This document shows, piece by piece, positions 1 through 11,079 of a DNA stretch of 64,000 nucleotides. The DNA comes from Epinephelus fuscoguttatus. Lineage: Eukaryota; Chordata; Actinopteri; Perciformes; Serranidae. The first letter of the stretch is position 1; each line of letters begins with the position of its first letter. The stretch covers positions 6,704,937 through 6,768,936 of the forward strand of contig NC_064767.1 in NCBI RefSeq assembly GCF_011397635.1, written 5' to 3'. The translations under genes were made by a program, and so were the position numbers. A model generated the notes under the pieces. It made no database searches, had not been told where the DNA came from, and saw only the letters and a list, made by a program, of their open reading frames with translations.

Positions 1-82
1 TTTGTTTGGTCCAATGCTCCAGACATAAAGGCACTATGAGCACACACATACACACAAAGCTTCAGACTTAAATAACACTCAC

Positions 83-2080
83 TAGTGGCCAGAAAATGTA
101 GCAGGCCAGCAGCTAGCGAGCCTCCAGCTCCATGCAGGACGGCATCTCTGGCGCACGGAGTGTTCTGGACATCCAGAATCCCCAGCAGCCTGAAACCCTA
201 AGGGACAGACAGAAAGACAGGAAGGCCAAAGACACAGAAGAAGATTTTGTCACATGTCAACAATGTGTAACTGGTCCAGGGGGCAACTGTGACCTGCAAA
301 CCAATTTTAAATGGCCCTCAGCTTGTCTTTTAAAACACTATATGGTTACCAAAATATTGGTTGACCAAGCAAGGTCACTTTTTTTTTGTCTTCATGTGAC
401 TTGCATCATGATAGTTAAGGACTGAAAACATTTATTCACTCTTTACCCTTTTTTTTGCATTCAGAGCACCTTTTTTTCTGCATAGATGTGTTATATAAAT
501 AGGCTATTTTTGCATTGATCTCAGCCTGTGGACTTTTTAAATTGGTGTGCCAGTATCTCCTCAACCGTCCATTCTTGTTTGCCTAATGTACCGATGCACC
601 GAAGACATCTTTTTGTTACCCCAGGTAGGCGCAATTTCACAGCCCCCATAAGACTATACAAGCAAACGAAAAATTAGTTAATACCAGATACTTCCTGCTA
701 GAAAGCAGACATGGCCACAGCAAAGCCAAAGGCGAGGGTCACCACTTTCAGGAGAGGTGGAGAGTTGAATACTTTTTCACTTAAAGATAAAAAAAATTGC
801 ATTTGTGTCATTAGTATGTGTTTTTTTTTAACACATATGATGCGAGAACCAGCTGGCCCTCTGATTTTTTCACGATCTAATCTGGCTCCAATTAAAAAAA
901 AAGTATGGACACCCCTGCATTAAATGATACTGAAACCGATCATGAATTCATACTTAAGTAATGGTAATTTAATGTGCAAGTATTACAAAGAGTCGTATCA
1001 TATGCATACTGTCATTTTATATATGCTTTCAAATGACCTCTTTTTTATTTAATGTTTTCATAAGTATAGTGCATTTTGTCTATCCTGAAGGCCCCATGTA
1101 ACAGTGTGTGTTAGAATGTATACAGAGTGTATGTTGCCCAGAGAGCAGCCAAGGCAATATTTTGTTGTTGTTTTTTTTTTTTTTTTACTGAATGGAGTGT
1201 CAATGTACATACAATAAGAAATCCTCGATTTACTAAATTGTGACACTTAATGTAGCCGATGACTATGACTTAAAAATGTTTATCCACTCAGTATAGGCCG
1301 TAACCTGTATACAGTCTATGGGTCCAACTACATCACGCAAAGCTCCTTCCAACAAAGCGTAGACGTTTGCATAGGGGTGCAAGCAGCGAATGTGTTAATC
1401 TATGGAGGGAAATCAATGTTTCCTTGAAAGTCACTGCTGTGCGGTGACTATTCTGCAAGCCGAATTTCTCTGCTCGAGTGCTTTTGAAGGTTTGTCAATA
1501 CAAACGTAACGTCAGGTTAGTTCAGTATCCGGGTCCCTAGGTAACCTTTAAATTATGAAATATCCGAATGGAATTTGGTTTGTCAAAACCTCCCACTTCT
1601 GCTGCTTAGCTAGCTAACTAGCTAGCACTATTACTAGCTAGCTCTTCGTTGGCCTATTGTAATAGCTCGGCTTGGCTAACACACTTGATATAACGTCATG
1701 TTGACTCAAGATAACCTAAAGTTAAACTCGATTTAGGTTAACATCAACGTTAATTGTGCGCTTGTTATCTCCCAATGTTGATACACAATTCAGACACAAA
1801 TTTGTGAAATACCGATATGTAAGTCTATTCTCTGTGTTAGCATGCATGTAGCTTTGGATTTCAGATTAGCTGAAAGTCTCACTAAGGCAAAAATAACACT
1901 ACATTTCCATGAGTAACTCTGAAAACTTAATGAATTAGGTTTGAATCAGTTTTTAACCGCTGCTGTTGACCTTCTAAACACTGGAAGCTAGTTGCCTCTT
2001 CCATTTAAAATGCTTCCTTTAAACACACAGTTACATGAAGCACTTACCTTGTTCTTGCTCTCCTGCTCTTCTTCTGCCAT
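83..2080 (-). CDS. cox20: COX20 cytochrome c oxidase assembly factor, exons 1-2 (3' part outside window)
   Basis: COX20 (FAM36A) is an inner mitochondrial membrane chaperone that stabilises newly made COX2 during complex IV assembly. Exon 1 is 2080-2048 (11 codons, MAEEEQESKNK) and ends in a GTAAGT donor. Exon 2 is 197-83, after a TTAG acceptor, and ends in GTGAGT. The phase-0 join reads on as GFRLLGILDVQNTPC, then ARDAVLHGAGGSLAAG, then LLHFLATS. This is the family's N-terminal signature: the LLGxLDVxNTPCAR motif followed by the first membrane helix. The human protein is about 118 aa, so the remaining exon or exons (second helix and C-terminal tail) must lie left of base 1. Intron 1 (198-2047) is AT-rich and shows no other gene. 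No disabling change was seen. Family assignment rests on recognition of the conserved motif, not a search. Confidence 0.9.
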
Positions 2081-2176
2081 TGTACCACGTTTATTTCTCT
2101 CCTATTGCAAAGTTGACACTGAATTTACCTCGAAAACCGTCATGTAACAACCGTTTTCGTAACCATATTGGCTGTG

Positions 2177-2186
2177 GCGCATGCGC
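2177..2186. promoter_or_regulatory. NRF-1-like palindrome in cox20 promoter
   Basis: The perfect palindrome GCGCATGCGC lies about 97 bp upstream of the cox20 ATG. It matches the core of the nuclear respiratory factor 1 consensus (YGCGCAYGCGCR). An inverted CCAAT (ATTGG, 2167-2171) sits beside it. NRF-1 sites are typical of nuclear genes for oxidative-phosphorylation assembly, so the position fits. Function is inferred. Confidence 0.6.
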
Positions 2187-2289
2187 TGTACCTACCAAAT
2201 GAGTCCGACGGTTATTAATCGCCGACTCGAAAAGAGCAAACGGCTGATGTATAGTTCCGGTGTACATGCTAAATTCCATAAACATACAT

Positions 2290-3840
2290 TAAGGGTATTA
2301 CAGCTTTGTTTAAAAATATCATCTTAAAAAACAGCAACAACTACAAAAAAATGTTTAAAAGATAAAGAATTATGTGTGTGTATAATGTCTATACCCCTCC
2401 CCCATCTTTTCCCTATTTGGGTTTCAGTGTTTATTTCTTTTTGCAAATAATTATGTGTTATTTAGTTTATGTTTGTTTCAGGAATTTCTTGTTTGTGTTA
2501 AATTTAAAGGTTACTGCTGATTTAGACTATTTAGAGATGCAATTACACATTGTTGACATGTTGCACCAAAAAAATAAAATAATAATAATAATAATTGCAT
2601 AGGCTATATATATATTTATATATGTCCTCCAAATGAGCAACTAACAATCCTGCCGTATAAGTGTTTATCCATTAATATTCTATATTTAATGAAATGTAAC
2701 CACCTGGCATGAAAATAAACAGTATAATTTGACAATTTAGTTCATATTTTGAATACAGGGGGCAATTAGGCTAAAGTATGTGTTGCTTTTCTCCTGCAAC
2801 CCAAATTTCCTCACTTGGATCCACTAAGTTTTATAATATAATTCAGACAATAAGGAAAAGAAGCAGTTAATGAAACTGATATCCCATGGCAGAATTTTGA
2901 ACGTCAGCTCATTTGTCCCAAACAGGAAAGAGGAATCATACAGTGTTTACTTAACCCATTAAAAATATGAAATGAACCAGGTCAGAGGGAAGTCAGCATG
3001 TCACAGTGCTCCCACACCGATAAAAAAGGATTATTTCACCGGCAGCAGCAGATTACTACCTGACAGTCCTCATCCTGCACTATGGTCAAAATGGAATTCC
3101 TGACTTCACATAAATATTTCAACAACAGGCTCTTCTGACAAACAATAATAGCCTTTAGCAGTCTATGGGATATACAGTAGCCTATATTCAAACAGGAACT
3201 TTAATTTCTGAAATTATTTATTTTGGTTTCTTTGCATGTGTGGATTGCATGGGTTGTTACCGACATCTGGTGAAAATTTCATGACAATAGCACTTTTAGA
3301 AATATATTTACTGAGAAAAATGACGACGTGTTCAATATTTATTTTACCCGCTGTAATGACAGATAATAGTGACAAATGGCCCACCGCAGTTTTTAAAGCC
3401 TAAGGTGATGTCTTTAAATATTATTATTTTAGTGCATGAAACATTTACTGCAATGCATGACTGAGAAATTAAAGTTCAAGGACAGCAGCTCACTACAGCA
3501 GCTTCAGAGGGTATGGCAGGGCAGGTCATAATTCCCCTATTACAAAAGAACTAGAAACAAAAAATGGAAGAAAACTTTACATACATAGATGATTTTTCAT
3601 ACAAATAAAGACATTAGACATGATTCATATGGATGAGAAACAAACATAGTCAAAGATCTGGATACAAAAGGTAGAAACTACAACACAATGTTATTTATCA
3701 GCATTATATGTTCTGTAAAAATGAATATTTAATAGTAGCCTACTAACTATTTAAACCGTGACCTTTTATTGCATTACAATGATTTTATTCATTAAACCCT
3801 TGTTGGTTGTGATTCCAGTTTTAAACTTTAGAGTTCAGCA
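2290..3840. other. Intergenic, AT-rich, no gene seen
   Basis: This stretch lies between the divergent cox20 promoter and the lhb upstream region. It holds short AT-rich runs, including an (ATA)n tract near 2578-2596 and TATATA near 2607-2625. No reading frame shows recognisable protein similarity or coding character. A half site TGACCTTT at about 3759 (reverse AAAGGTCA) may belong to the distal lhb promoter. Confidence 0.5.
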
Positions 3841-3881
3841 TCAGGTCATAAACCCTCCTTCACAAATTACTACTGTCACGG

Positions 3882-3890
3882 TGGCCTTGA
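3882..3890 (-). promoter_or_regulatory. SF-1/gonadotrope-specific-element-like site upstream of lhb
   Basis: TGGCCTTGA reads TCAAGGCCA on the minus strand and fits the steroidogenic factor 1 consensus PyCAAGGPyCPu. It lies about 220 bp upstream of the lhb TATA box. An AGGTCA half site is nearby at 3843-3848. SF-1 sites at this distance drive LH-beta transcription in gonadotropes of many vertebrates; here this is inference from motif and position. Confidence 0.5.
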
Positions 3891-4110
3891 GCAAGGCACT
3901 GAGCCTGCTCCTTCTAATACAAGTCTAAATAATCCCAGCAGCTTTTATGAGTCTTGTAAACAGGATGTAATGATACGGACAGAGACTAATCCTGTTGTTA
4001 AATAAAGATTAAAACTGCATTATGTACCCCCTGTTTTAACAAAAACATGTAACCATGGTTGAAATCCAATATGAGTGAGTATATCCTGGATTTCTGACTC
4101 CTCTGTGCTG

Positions 4111-4117
4111 TATAAAG
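4111..4117 (+). promoter_or_regulatory. lhb TATA box
   Basis: TATAAAG is followed about 30 bp downstream by a short candidate non-coding exon that ends in a GTGAGT donor at 4163. The arrangement of TATA box, short untranslated exon 1 and coding exon 2 is usual for teleost LH-beta genes. Confidence 0.7.
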
Positions 4118-4139
4118 GACAGGACACCCAGTCCTGAGC

Positions 4140-4162
4140 ACACTGCCTGCAGACACTAGAGA
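4140..4162 (+). other. lhb: Probable non-coding first exon of lhb
   Basis: The approximate start is placed about 25-30 bp after the TATA box. The right end is the donor A|GTGAGT at 4163. The matching acceptor is TTCTGCAG ending at 4543, one base before the lhb start codon, so the 5' UTR would be almost wholly in this exon. The transcription start itself is not visible in sequence. Confidence 0.5.
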
Positions 4163-4544
4163 GTGAGTCAGGCTGCTTTACACCAACAACCACAAAGCGA
4201 TGTATTCGATTTATCTGAAAGCTTTTTTTATCCATTTGAATTTTTAATGAGGCTTAAGTGTTTTGAATGATTTAAGCAAATAACATTAACTGTAAAATAC
4301 AGTGTTATGGAAAGTATTAAACAGCTGAAGTTGGGAAATATCAATAATAGAACAGCAGGTGTCATTGTACAGTAGATATACTTAAAGGTTTGCCACTAAT
4401 TACTTTATTATCAATGCTTAATATATTATAGCTTGATGCTTTATGGATGGGTTCCTAGGTTGTGTGTTTTTACTCTTTACAAGCACCCATGAAGTCTAAG
4501 CTGTTACTGTCATTAATTAACTAACTCGCTGTGTCTTCTGCAGG

Positions 4545-7043
4545 ATGATGGCTGTACAGGTCGGCAGAGTGATGTTTCCTTTGATGCTGAGTTTGTTTCT
4601 GGGAGCCTCATCTTCCATTTGGTCTCTGGCTCCTGCAGGTAAATAAAATATTCCGACACGTTTAATTATATTGATCTGAGTTTTTGTTTTCAGAGAACGG
4701 GAACCTTTTTGCAATCCCAAGCCTTTTATTGTTTTAAATTAGATTAAATTATTATTTTTGTTTTTATTTATTTATTTATTTTACTGGAAAGGCAGGTTTT
4801 CAGATCTTTGACTTTTATTACCATCTTTTGGTGACCAGCGGAACTCTTTACACAGACGGCACTATTCACATAAACTATAATGGCACATTTTCCTGGACAA
4901 ACGCAAAGCCAAGTAAAATAAATAAACCTACAACAGGTTACGTAAAATGGTACATCTCAATCCTCATTTTATTATTTGATTTAATTTAATTTATTATTTA
5001 TTATCATTATTTATCGTGTCAGTTTGATTTTAGGTGCTTCATGCTTGGTGCTTATTTCCATCCCTCTGGCACTGTCTCCATCTCGTACTGTGCTGCACTA
5101 TATAATATGTGAGCAACACTGGCTTTGAAAGTCAAATTCACTTGTACACTTTGGTGATTTAAAGCAGACGTAGCAAAGTGGAGAGGTTTGACTTTCTGTT
5201 CCTTGAAGCCTTAAGATCCACCTTAATGTTTGTGGTTAAGCATTGGATAGAGGCATGTAGCAAGTAGTAAGTGAAGTGAATATGAATGTTCAAGCAGAAA
5301 TTTCGGCTTTGATAAAAGTCTAAAGAAAAGCAAGCAAATACATGAAACAACTTAAAAAATTAAGGTAGATATGGAATATGGTTATACATTTTCCCTAAAT
5401 GTGGAATACATAGCTGTGCTTGAATTGTTAGTACATCAGTGCAGAATATGTATGAATGGCTTTTCACATCAAAGTGGAAGTGGCTTTTCATAACCAAGAA
5501 AGAAGAAGTGTGTTTCAACAGAAAAATGGGCAAGTGAACATTACTCAGACTGGAAATTTCTGTAGAACAAACAATTCTGTCTCAGCTGATGCGTTTGCAG
5601 CGACGCTCTGTTTCTCATCAACTCTTCTGAGAAAACGCACACTGTCAGTGTGTGACAGATTTGTAACAAACTGCAATGTCTTCCGTCACCAGCGGCCTTC
5701 CAGTTGCCCCCCTGCCAGCTCATCAACCAGACAGTGTCTCTAGAGAAGGAAGGCTGTCCAAAGTGTCACCCAGTAGAAACAACCATCTGCAGCGGTCACT
5801 GCATCACCAAGGTAGTACAGGAAAGAATCTTATAGTTGTAAAAAAAAAAAAAAAAAAAAACCAAAAACAACTCTCTGTGTCTCTCTGTTTAGTCGCTTTA
5901 TTATCCCAGATGGTCAAAGATAGCCATCAGGGGCGTCACAGTACAGGGGATTTTTGTCCCTGATGTTCAGATTACTATGGAAAGCATTCATGGAGACAGA
6001 TAAAACAGTTACAAGAGAAAAACATCATTTGCCTATCTACATCAAAAGTATCTAACTTCCTGAGGAAGTGCAAAAGTTGCTGTCCCTTCTTATAGACCGC
6101 ATCAGACATAGCAACAAACATCTGACACATAGACATATTCATTGCATATAGAGTGAAATGATAATGACTGATGCACACAACATTTAAGATAGTATTGAGT
6201 GGTAAAATGTGTGACTAAATGGGCAAGTGTGAGGAATAAAAAGAACAACAACAACAACAAAAAATCAAATAAGCCAACTGCTAACTGGACTGAAAGTTAA
6301 TAAAACCTAACTGTAACTGTCCCTCAGTTAATTTCATTTCAGTTCATCAATTAAGCCTAGACTCTGCTGCAAAGGCAATTACTTACTTACTTACTTACTT
6401 ACTTGCTTACTCTAGACATAATAAAACAAAGAGTCAGTTATAATATTAAGGCAAAGGAAAAATAAAATATATAGTGTCTATGTAGCAGATAATTCTTTGT
6501 CTTGGTGAGAAAAGATGTATGCTACAGTGTGCTTCAATGGATTTAAGAAATCATCTACATCTGCATTTTGTGTTAAACATTTTGTTTTGGCCTTTATATT
6601 CACATTTAATTTGTATTTTCACGGGTTATTTAACTTAAATTGTTAGCCCAGATGTGAACGTTTTGTCCAATAAGCGGTTGACTCTGTCAATGTTTACATC
6701 AGCTGTGCAGTCACAGAGTCCTGCTCCCCACTCCACATATGATGTGTAGGTTAACAGCACTGTGGCAGTCTTCTTTTGAGATTAACTTGTTATTTTTGTT
6801 TCCCTCCAGGACCCTGTCATCAAGATACCATTCAGCAATGTGTACCAGCATGTGTGCACGTACCGGGACTTTTACTACAAGACATTTGAGCTTCCTGACT
6901 GTCCTCCTGGCGTGGACCCGACTGTCACCTACCCTGTGGCTTTGAGCTGCCACTGCGGGCGCTGTGCCATGGACACATCTGACTGCACCTTCGAGAGCCT
7001 GCAGCCCAACTTCTGCATGAATGACATACCTTTCTACTACTAG
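4545..7043 (+). CDS. lhb: Luteinizing hormone beta subunit (gonadotropin II beta)
   Basis: This encodes the secreted beta chain that pairs with the common glycoprotein-hormone alpha chain to form LH, the pituitary hormone that triggers final gamete maturation. Coding exons are 4545-4638 (signal peptide, [20 protein letters not shown]...), 5693-5811 and 6810-7043. All junctions are GT-AG and the phases join into 148 codons plus TAG. Exon 2 carries [29 protein letters not shown] and SGHCITK. Exon 3 carries [32 protein letters not shown] and LQPNFCMND. The mature part has the 12 cysteines of the cystine-knot and seat-belt fold and one N-glycosylation site (NQT). The second ATG is immediately downstream (4548), so the exact start could shift by one codon. 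No lesion is seen. The CSGHC and PVALSC motifs separate it from FSH beta. Confidence 0.97.
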
Positions 7044-7072
7044 TCTCAAGCAATAGCAGCATTCAGCACATT

Positions 7073-7114
7073 AATAAACTGGATTTACATTCAGCATCAA
7101 CTGTTGTAAATAAA
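7073..7114 (+). terminator. lhb polyadenylation signals
   Basis: Two AATAAA hexamers at 7073-7078 and 7109-7114 lie 30 and 66 bp after the lhb stop codon. The second is followed by a T-rich stretch. A very short 3' UTR is expected. Confidence 0.7.
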
Positions 7115-7299
7115 GATTGTTACATTTACCAGTGCAAAAGAGTTATGTATCTATTTCTCGTGCAGTTACACTAGGAAATTACCCACATTTGACCTTTCTT
7201 CGAACTTACTGGTTAACACCCAGGAACCACTAAGCACCATCCTGTGTGTGTTACATGATGCAATACATGTAAGATCTAATCTGTCTTACAGTACAGTAG

Positions 7300-7990
7300 T
7301 TGAAATGTGTTTGCTTGTCATATTTGCCTCAAAAAGGAAAGAAAAGAAAAGATTATGTCTGTTTAATTATAACAGGAATATTAAGCATTAACATTATCAT
7401 CAAAATAAACATTTTTGTGCAGCGTCTCACACTTACACATTATCTATACATCTTATCTTCTTGACCTCATGCGCATGAAATACAAAAACCGGCTCAGCTA
7501 ATATGACAAGGAGGGAGTTCCCACCAGACATAAATAGCTAATATAGCTACTTTATGTAAAACCAGTCAGCTTTAACTGGGAGTGGAAAAACATCATCAAG
7601 CAAAGCAATGTGCTTTGGAGGTGCATGTTAGACACAGTGGGAGTTATGTGACAACCCATGAAATTAATGTGAAGTTGACTAATTTATAGCCAAATATCTA
7701 AACCCACAATCTTATGTGACATTAATGGCGACTACGGAACCTGTGCATCACTGTTTTTTCTTGAGAATTTGTCACATACTCACACCCACACCCTAATCCA
7801 ACTGATTTTACGTCATTATAACATGCTGATAAATTTGTACCTATTTCTGCTGCTCTGCTTTTAGTTAGCATTACAGGGACAAACGTCAGAAGGCTTAGTT
7901 CCCATGGCAAGTTTTTGTTAACGTTTACAGAGGAGCAATAAAAAGCTCCCTGACTGGAAATATTACAAACTTGCCTGTGATGTTCATGGC
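7300..7990. repeat. Diverged duplicated block, copy 1
   Basis: This block is similar, in the same orientation and order, to 15190-15710. Shared landmarks include ATTTGCCTCAAAA, a CTCATGCGCATGAAATA / CTTATGCACATGAAATA pair, GGGAGTGGA, TTCTTGAGAA and ACCTA(T/C)TTCTGCTG. There are many substitutions and indels, so the duplication is old. No coding potential was found. Confidence 0.6.
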
Positions 7991-7999
7991 CCATGGACA

Positions 8000-9690
8000 G
8001 TATTCCATCTCAACCCTGCGTCCTCATATAAGGACATTACATTTTGGGTTTACTTGACCTTATTCTTCATTCTACGTAACATAGACCTGTTGTCCTCATT
8101 AGTGGACACGTTTATGAGCCATCTAAGAGCACAATACAGTAATCCATGTGAAAACAAATAGCTGCCATCTCAGGTCCAAAACCTGATTACATTTTGTAGT
8201 TGGAACTTGTTTATTTATAATTAATAATGTTTGTAGTTTAATATGGCAAACATTTGACCAATTTTAGCAACAAGCTAAGACACATTAGGAATCAGGAAGT
8301 AGGCCTACTAGTTTGCAGACACTGGGACTTTATTATCGTCTCATTTGAGGACTTGGGACTTCATTGTTGTGTCATTTGAGGACATTGGGACTTGATTATC
8401 ATTGACAATGTTTAGGTTTTTTATACTTAGCAGGTCCTACTGATCCAAAATAGCTAAGAAAAATTACTAATGCATGCCAAACAAAAGTTCGGGTCTCAGG
8501 AGAATAGGGAGCCATGGCCGGATTATGAGTAAATGAACCCCACCACAGATTTTGTAGTTGTTATTCACCTTTTGTGGTTTTGTATCTCAGTATGCTCATT
8601 TGTGCTTCCTTGTGGTTGTTTTGTCGTGTCTTAGTTGGTTGGGTCTCTTTGGCGTCATTTTGTGTCTTTTTTAGTTTTATTGTGTATTTTTTGTGGTTGC
8701 TTAGCCCATTTTTTGTAGTTATTTTCTGTGTCTTTGCAGTTCCTCTGCATCTCCATGTGGTCTTTTAATGTCTCTTTGTGGTCATTTTGAGTCTCTTCCT
8801 GGTTGGTATGTGTTAATTTCACATTCAATATTTTGCTAGTGAAGGTCAGAGGCCCCCCTTACATTGTAGGCCACTGGGCCTGTGCCTAGTTTGCCCGTTC
8901 AGTAATCCATCCCTGTAGGCAGACACTCCCATTCTGTCTGGAGACAAACATTATAGCTATTCTAAAATACCTGCTCTGAATTACATCCTGCCTCACACTA
9001 AAACACAAAAACTATTTATATTAGCTAAATAAAGATAAAAAAGCAAAACAAACACATACATAAGCTATAATTGGTGGTAAGGAAAAAAAAAAAGTTTGAG
9101 TAGAGTTTAGCTCCTCAAAATCTGGCATTACCTTGTACAAAAGTGTTTGCCAGATGAATGTAAACATCAGGGAAAACTTCAAGAATATTATTTGAAAATT
9201 ATTATTTAGTAATTAAAAAAACGTAGTCAAAGAAGGCAGACATTCACGATTTTATCAAGAAAAAATATTTTTTTATTAAAACTCCAGAAAACATAAAATT
9301 ACATATAACATTACACAATTGATTCATATTGCCAAGCACATACTACAATAAAAATACCTGCTCTCAATCACATCCTAATAACTAGTATGCCTACCACTAA
9401 AACACCAAAAATAAAACTTATGGTAAGTTAAGATAAACAAATAGTATGTAGTTTAGTATAACATCTGTACAAAAAAGCAAAAAATCACTGAGAAAAAGTA
9501 AAGGACTAAATTATATATTAATATGTATGAGAGACACCAAAAAAAAAAAAAAAAGTTAAGTTATTAAGATGCTTTCTCAGTATTATATGTTACAGACAAA
9601 CAGACCTCTGGTCCTTATCTCTGGTCTTGTGCCCACATCTCTCAAACCTGCTGCTACTACTCCCAACTGATCCCAACAACCTGAACAATT
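8000..9690. other. Intergenic with degenerate simple and dispersed repeats
   Basis: Roughly 8290-8400 holds a degenerate repeat of TCATTTGAGGACTTGGGACT-type units. 8540-8830 is a G/T-rich stretch with loosely repeated TTTGTGGTTGTTTTG-like units, ending in a GGCCCCCCTT-type segment typical of fish dispersed elements. The segments near 8965-9010 and 9345-9415 (both with AATACCTGCTCT) resemble each other and the stretch near 15745. No gene was recognised. Confidence 0.4.
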
Positions 9691-10350
9691 TCCAAACAAT
9701 TTCAAATTTACTGTTCCTCTCTAAAATACTTGAAAGATAAGTTGCAGCTAAGGTCCACATTCAACTTAGTCACAACAATCTGTTTGAACAATTTCCATCC
9801 GGTTTTCACTTGTTTCGTCAGTACTCAGATAGCCTGGGTAAAAATCACTAATGATCTCCTAATGGCAGCTGACTCTGGGCTTTTAACTATTTTCATTCTT
9901 CTTGATCTAAGAGCAGCCTTCGATGCCATTTCAGATAACATCCTTCTAGAGAGACTAGCTACCACACTGACACTGCTCTACTGATTTAAATCATATCTCT
10001 CTGGATGCACTCACTTTGTTCAAATTAGAAATTTCAGATCCAACTCTTTTCCAGTTACTAATGGTGTTCCACAGGGCTCTGTAATTGGTCCCCTTTTATT
10101 TATTATCTACCTTCTACCTCTTGGCCATCTGTTCAGAAGATTCTGCATTCATTTCCACTGCTATACTGATGACACCCAGCTTTATCTCTCCACCAAGCCT
10201 ACTTCCACTCTTCCACTCTTCCACTCAATTCCCTTTCTGACTGCTTATTGGATATTAAATCCTGGCTTTCATCCAAATTCCTCAAAGTCAACAGTGATAA
10301 AACTGAGGTTCTCCTTGTAAGTACTAAACCGCATACTTGGTCTGCATACT
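9690..10350 (+). mobile_element. Degraded L2/CR1-like LINE reverse-transcriptase fragment
   Basis: Pieces of a non-LTR reverse transcriptase are readable across several frames. They include VKITNDLLMAADSGLLTIF with the palm motif AFDAISD, then [20 protein letters not shown], then [11 protein letters not shown] (the YxDD catalytic box) and [12 protein letters not shown]. Frames are broken by stops and indels, so this is a dead 5'- and 3'-truncated copy. The clade call (L2 or Rex/CR1-like) is by eye. Confidence 0.8.
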
Positions 10351-10564
10351 TTCATCTACAAAATATTAATTGCCTTTGCCCATCACTTACAACTCAGAGT
10401 ACTGCTACCCTACCCATTCTTTGGTTACATACCGTATTGATGACTGCAATTCTGTCCTCTTTGGTCTCCCTCTTAAGTGTCTCCATAATCTCCAGTTGGT
10501 CAGCTGCTCGTACCATTACTCGAACCCCCTCCATAGTCAATTGTGATTACAATTATAGTTAGAA

Positions 10565-11079
10565 CTATTATTTAAAAGTCAAAATATAGGTTTAGGAATA
10601 AGACACTGTGGTAGCTTTACTGGCTCAGTAAATCAAACACAATATCTGGTTTGCCTTTGTGATTAAAGGGTAATAAGGACAGATATCAACTTACAGCTAA
10701 CAAACACATAAAAACATGTTTTATTTACATTTGTTGAAGCCATTACGGAACCAGAGCAAGTTCACCAAATCATTTCCCATTGGGCAGTAAAGTGCATTTA
10801 TGTATTCTGTACCCTTGAGATGGAATATGGATGTTTTTAAATTAAGAGCATTAATCTTGTTAAATGCTTTTAAATCCAGAATGCAAGATCATAGATTCCT
10901 TAATGTTTTTAATTGAACTAGTTACATACTAAGTTTTTTCAACTTCTTTTCTGAATTGCATTCCTTTTGCTTGATTTTTACTTCCTTTTCATAAATAGAA
11001 TAAAAAAGACAAGGCTTTCCTGTTTCTGCAGTTTGTAAATCATATCAGCTGAAGACAGAATATGTGTCTATCTAACTGC
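10565..11079. other. Intergenic, no gene seen
   Basis: AT-rich sequence between the LINE remnant and the 3' end of the GPCR gene. It probably includes the GPCR 3' UTR on the minus strand. No repeat or reading frame of note was found. Confidence 0.4.

Noticed and set aside
2091-2285. 64-codon minus-strand frame upstream of cox20
   Set aside because: Lies in the cox20 promoter and 5' UTR, with no domain; the cox20 ATG at 2080 is supported by the join to exon 2.
10248-10562. 104-codon plus-strand frame
   Set aside because: Out-of-frame stretch mixed with LINE reverse-transcriptase remains ([12 protein letters not shown]); not a host gene.
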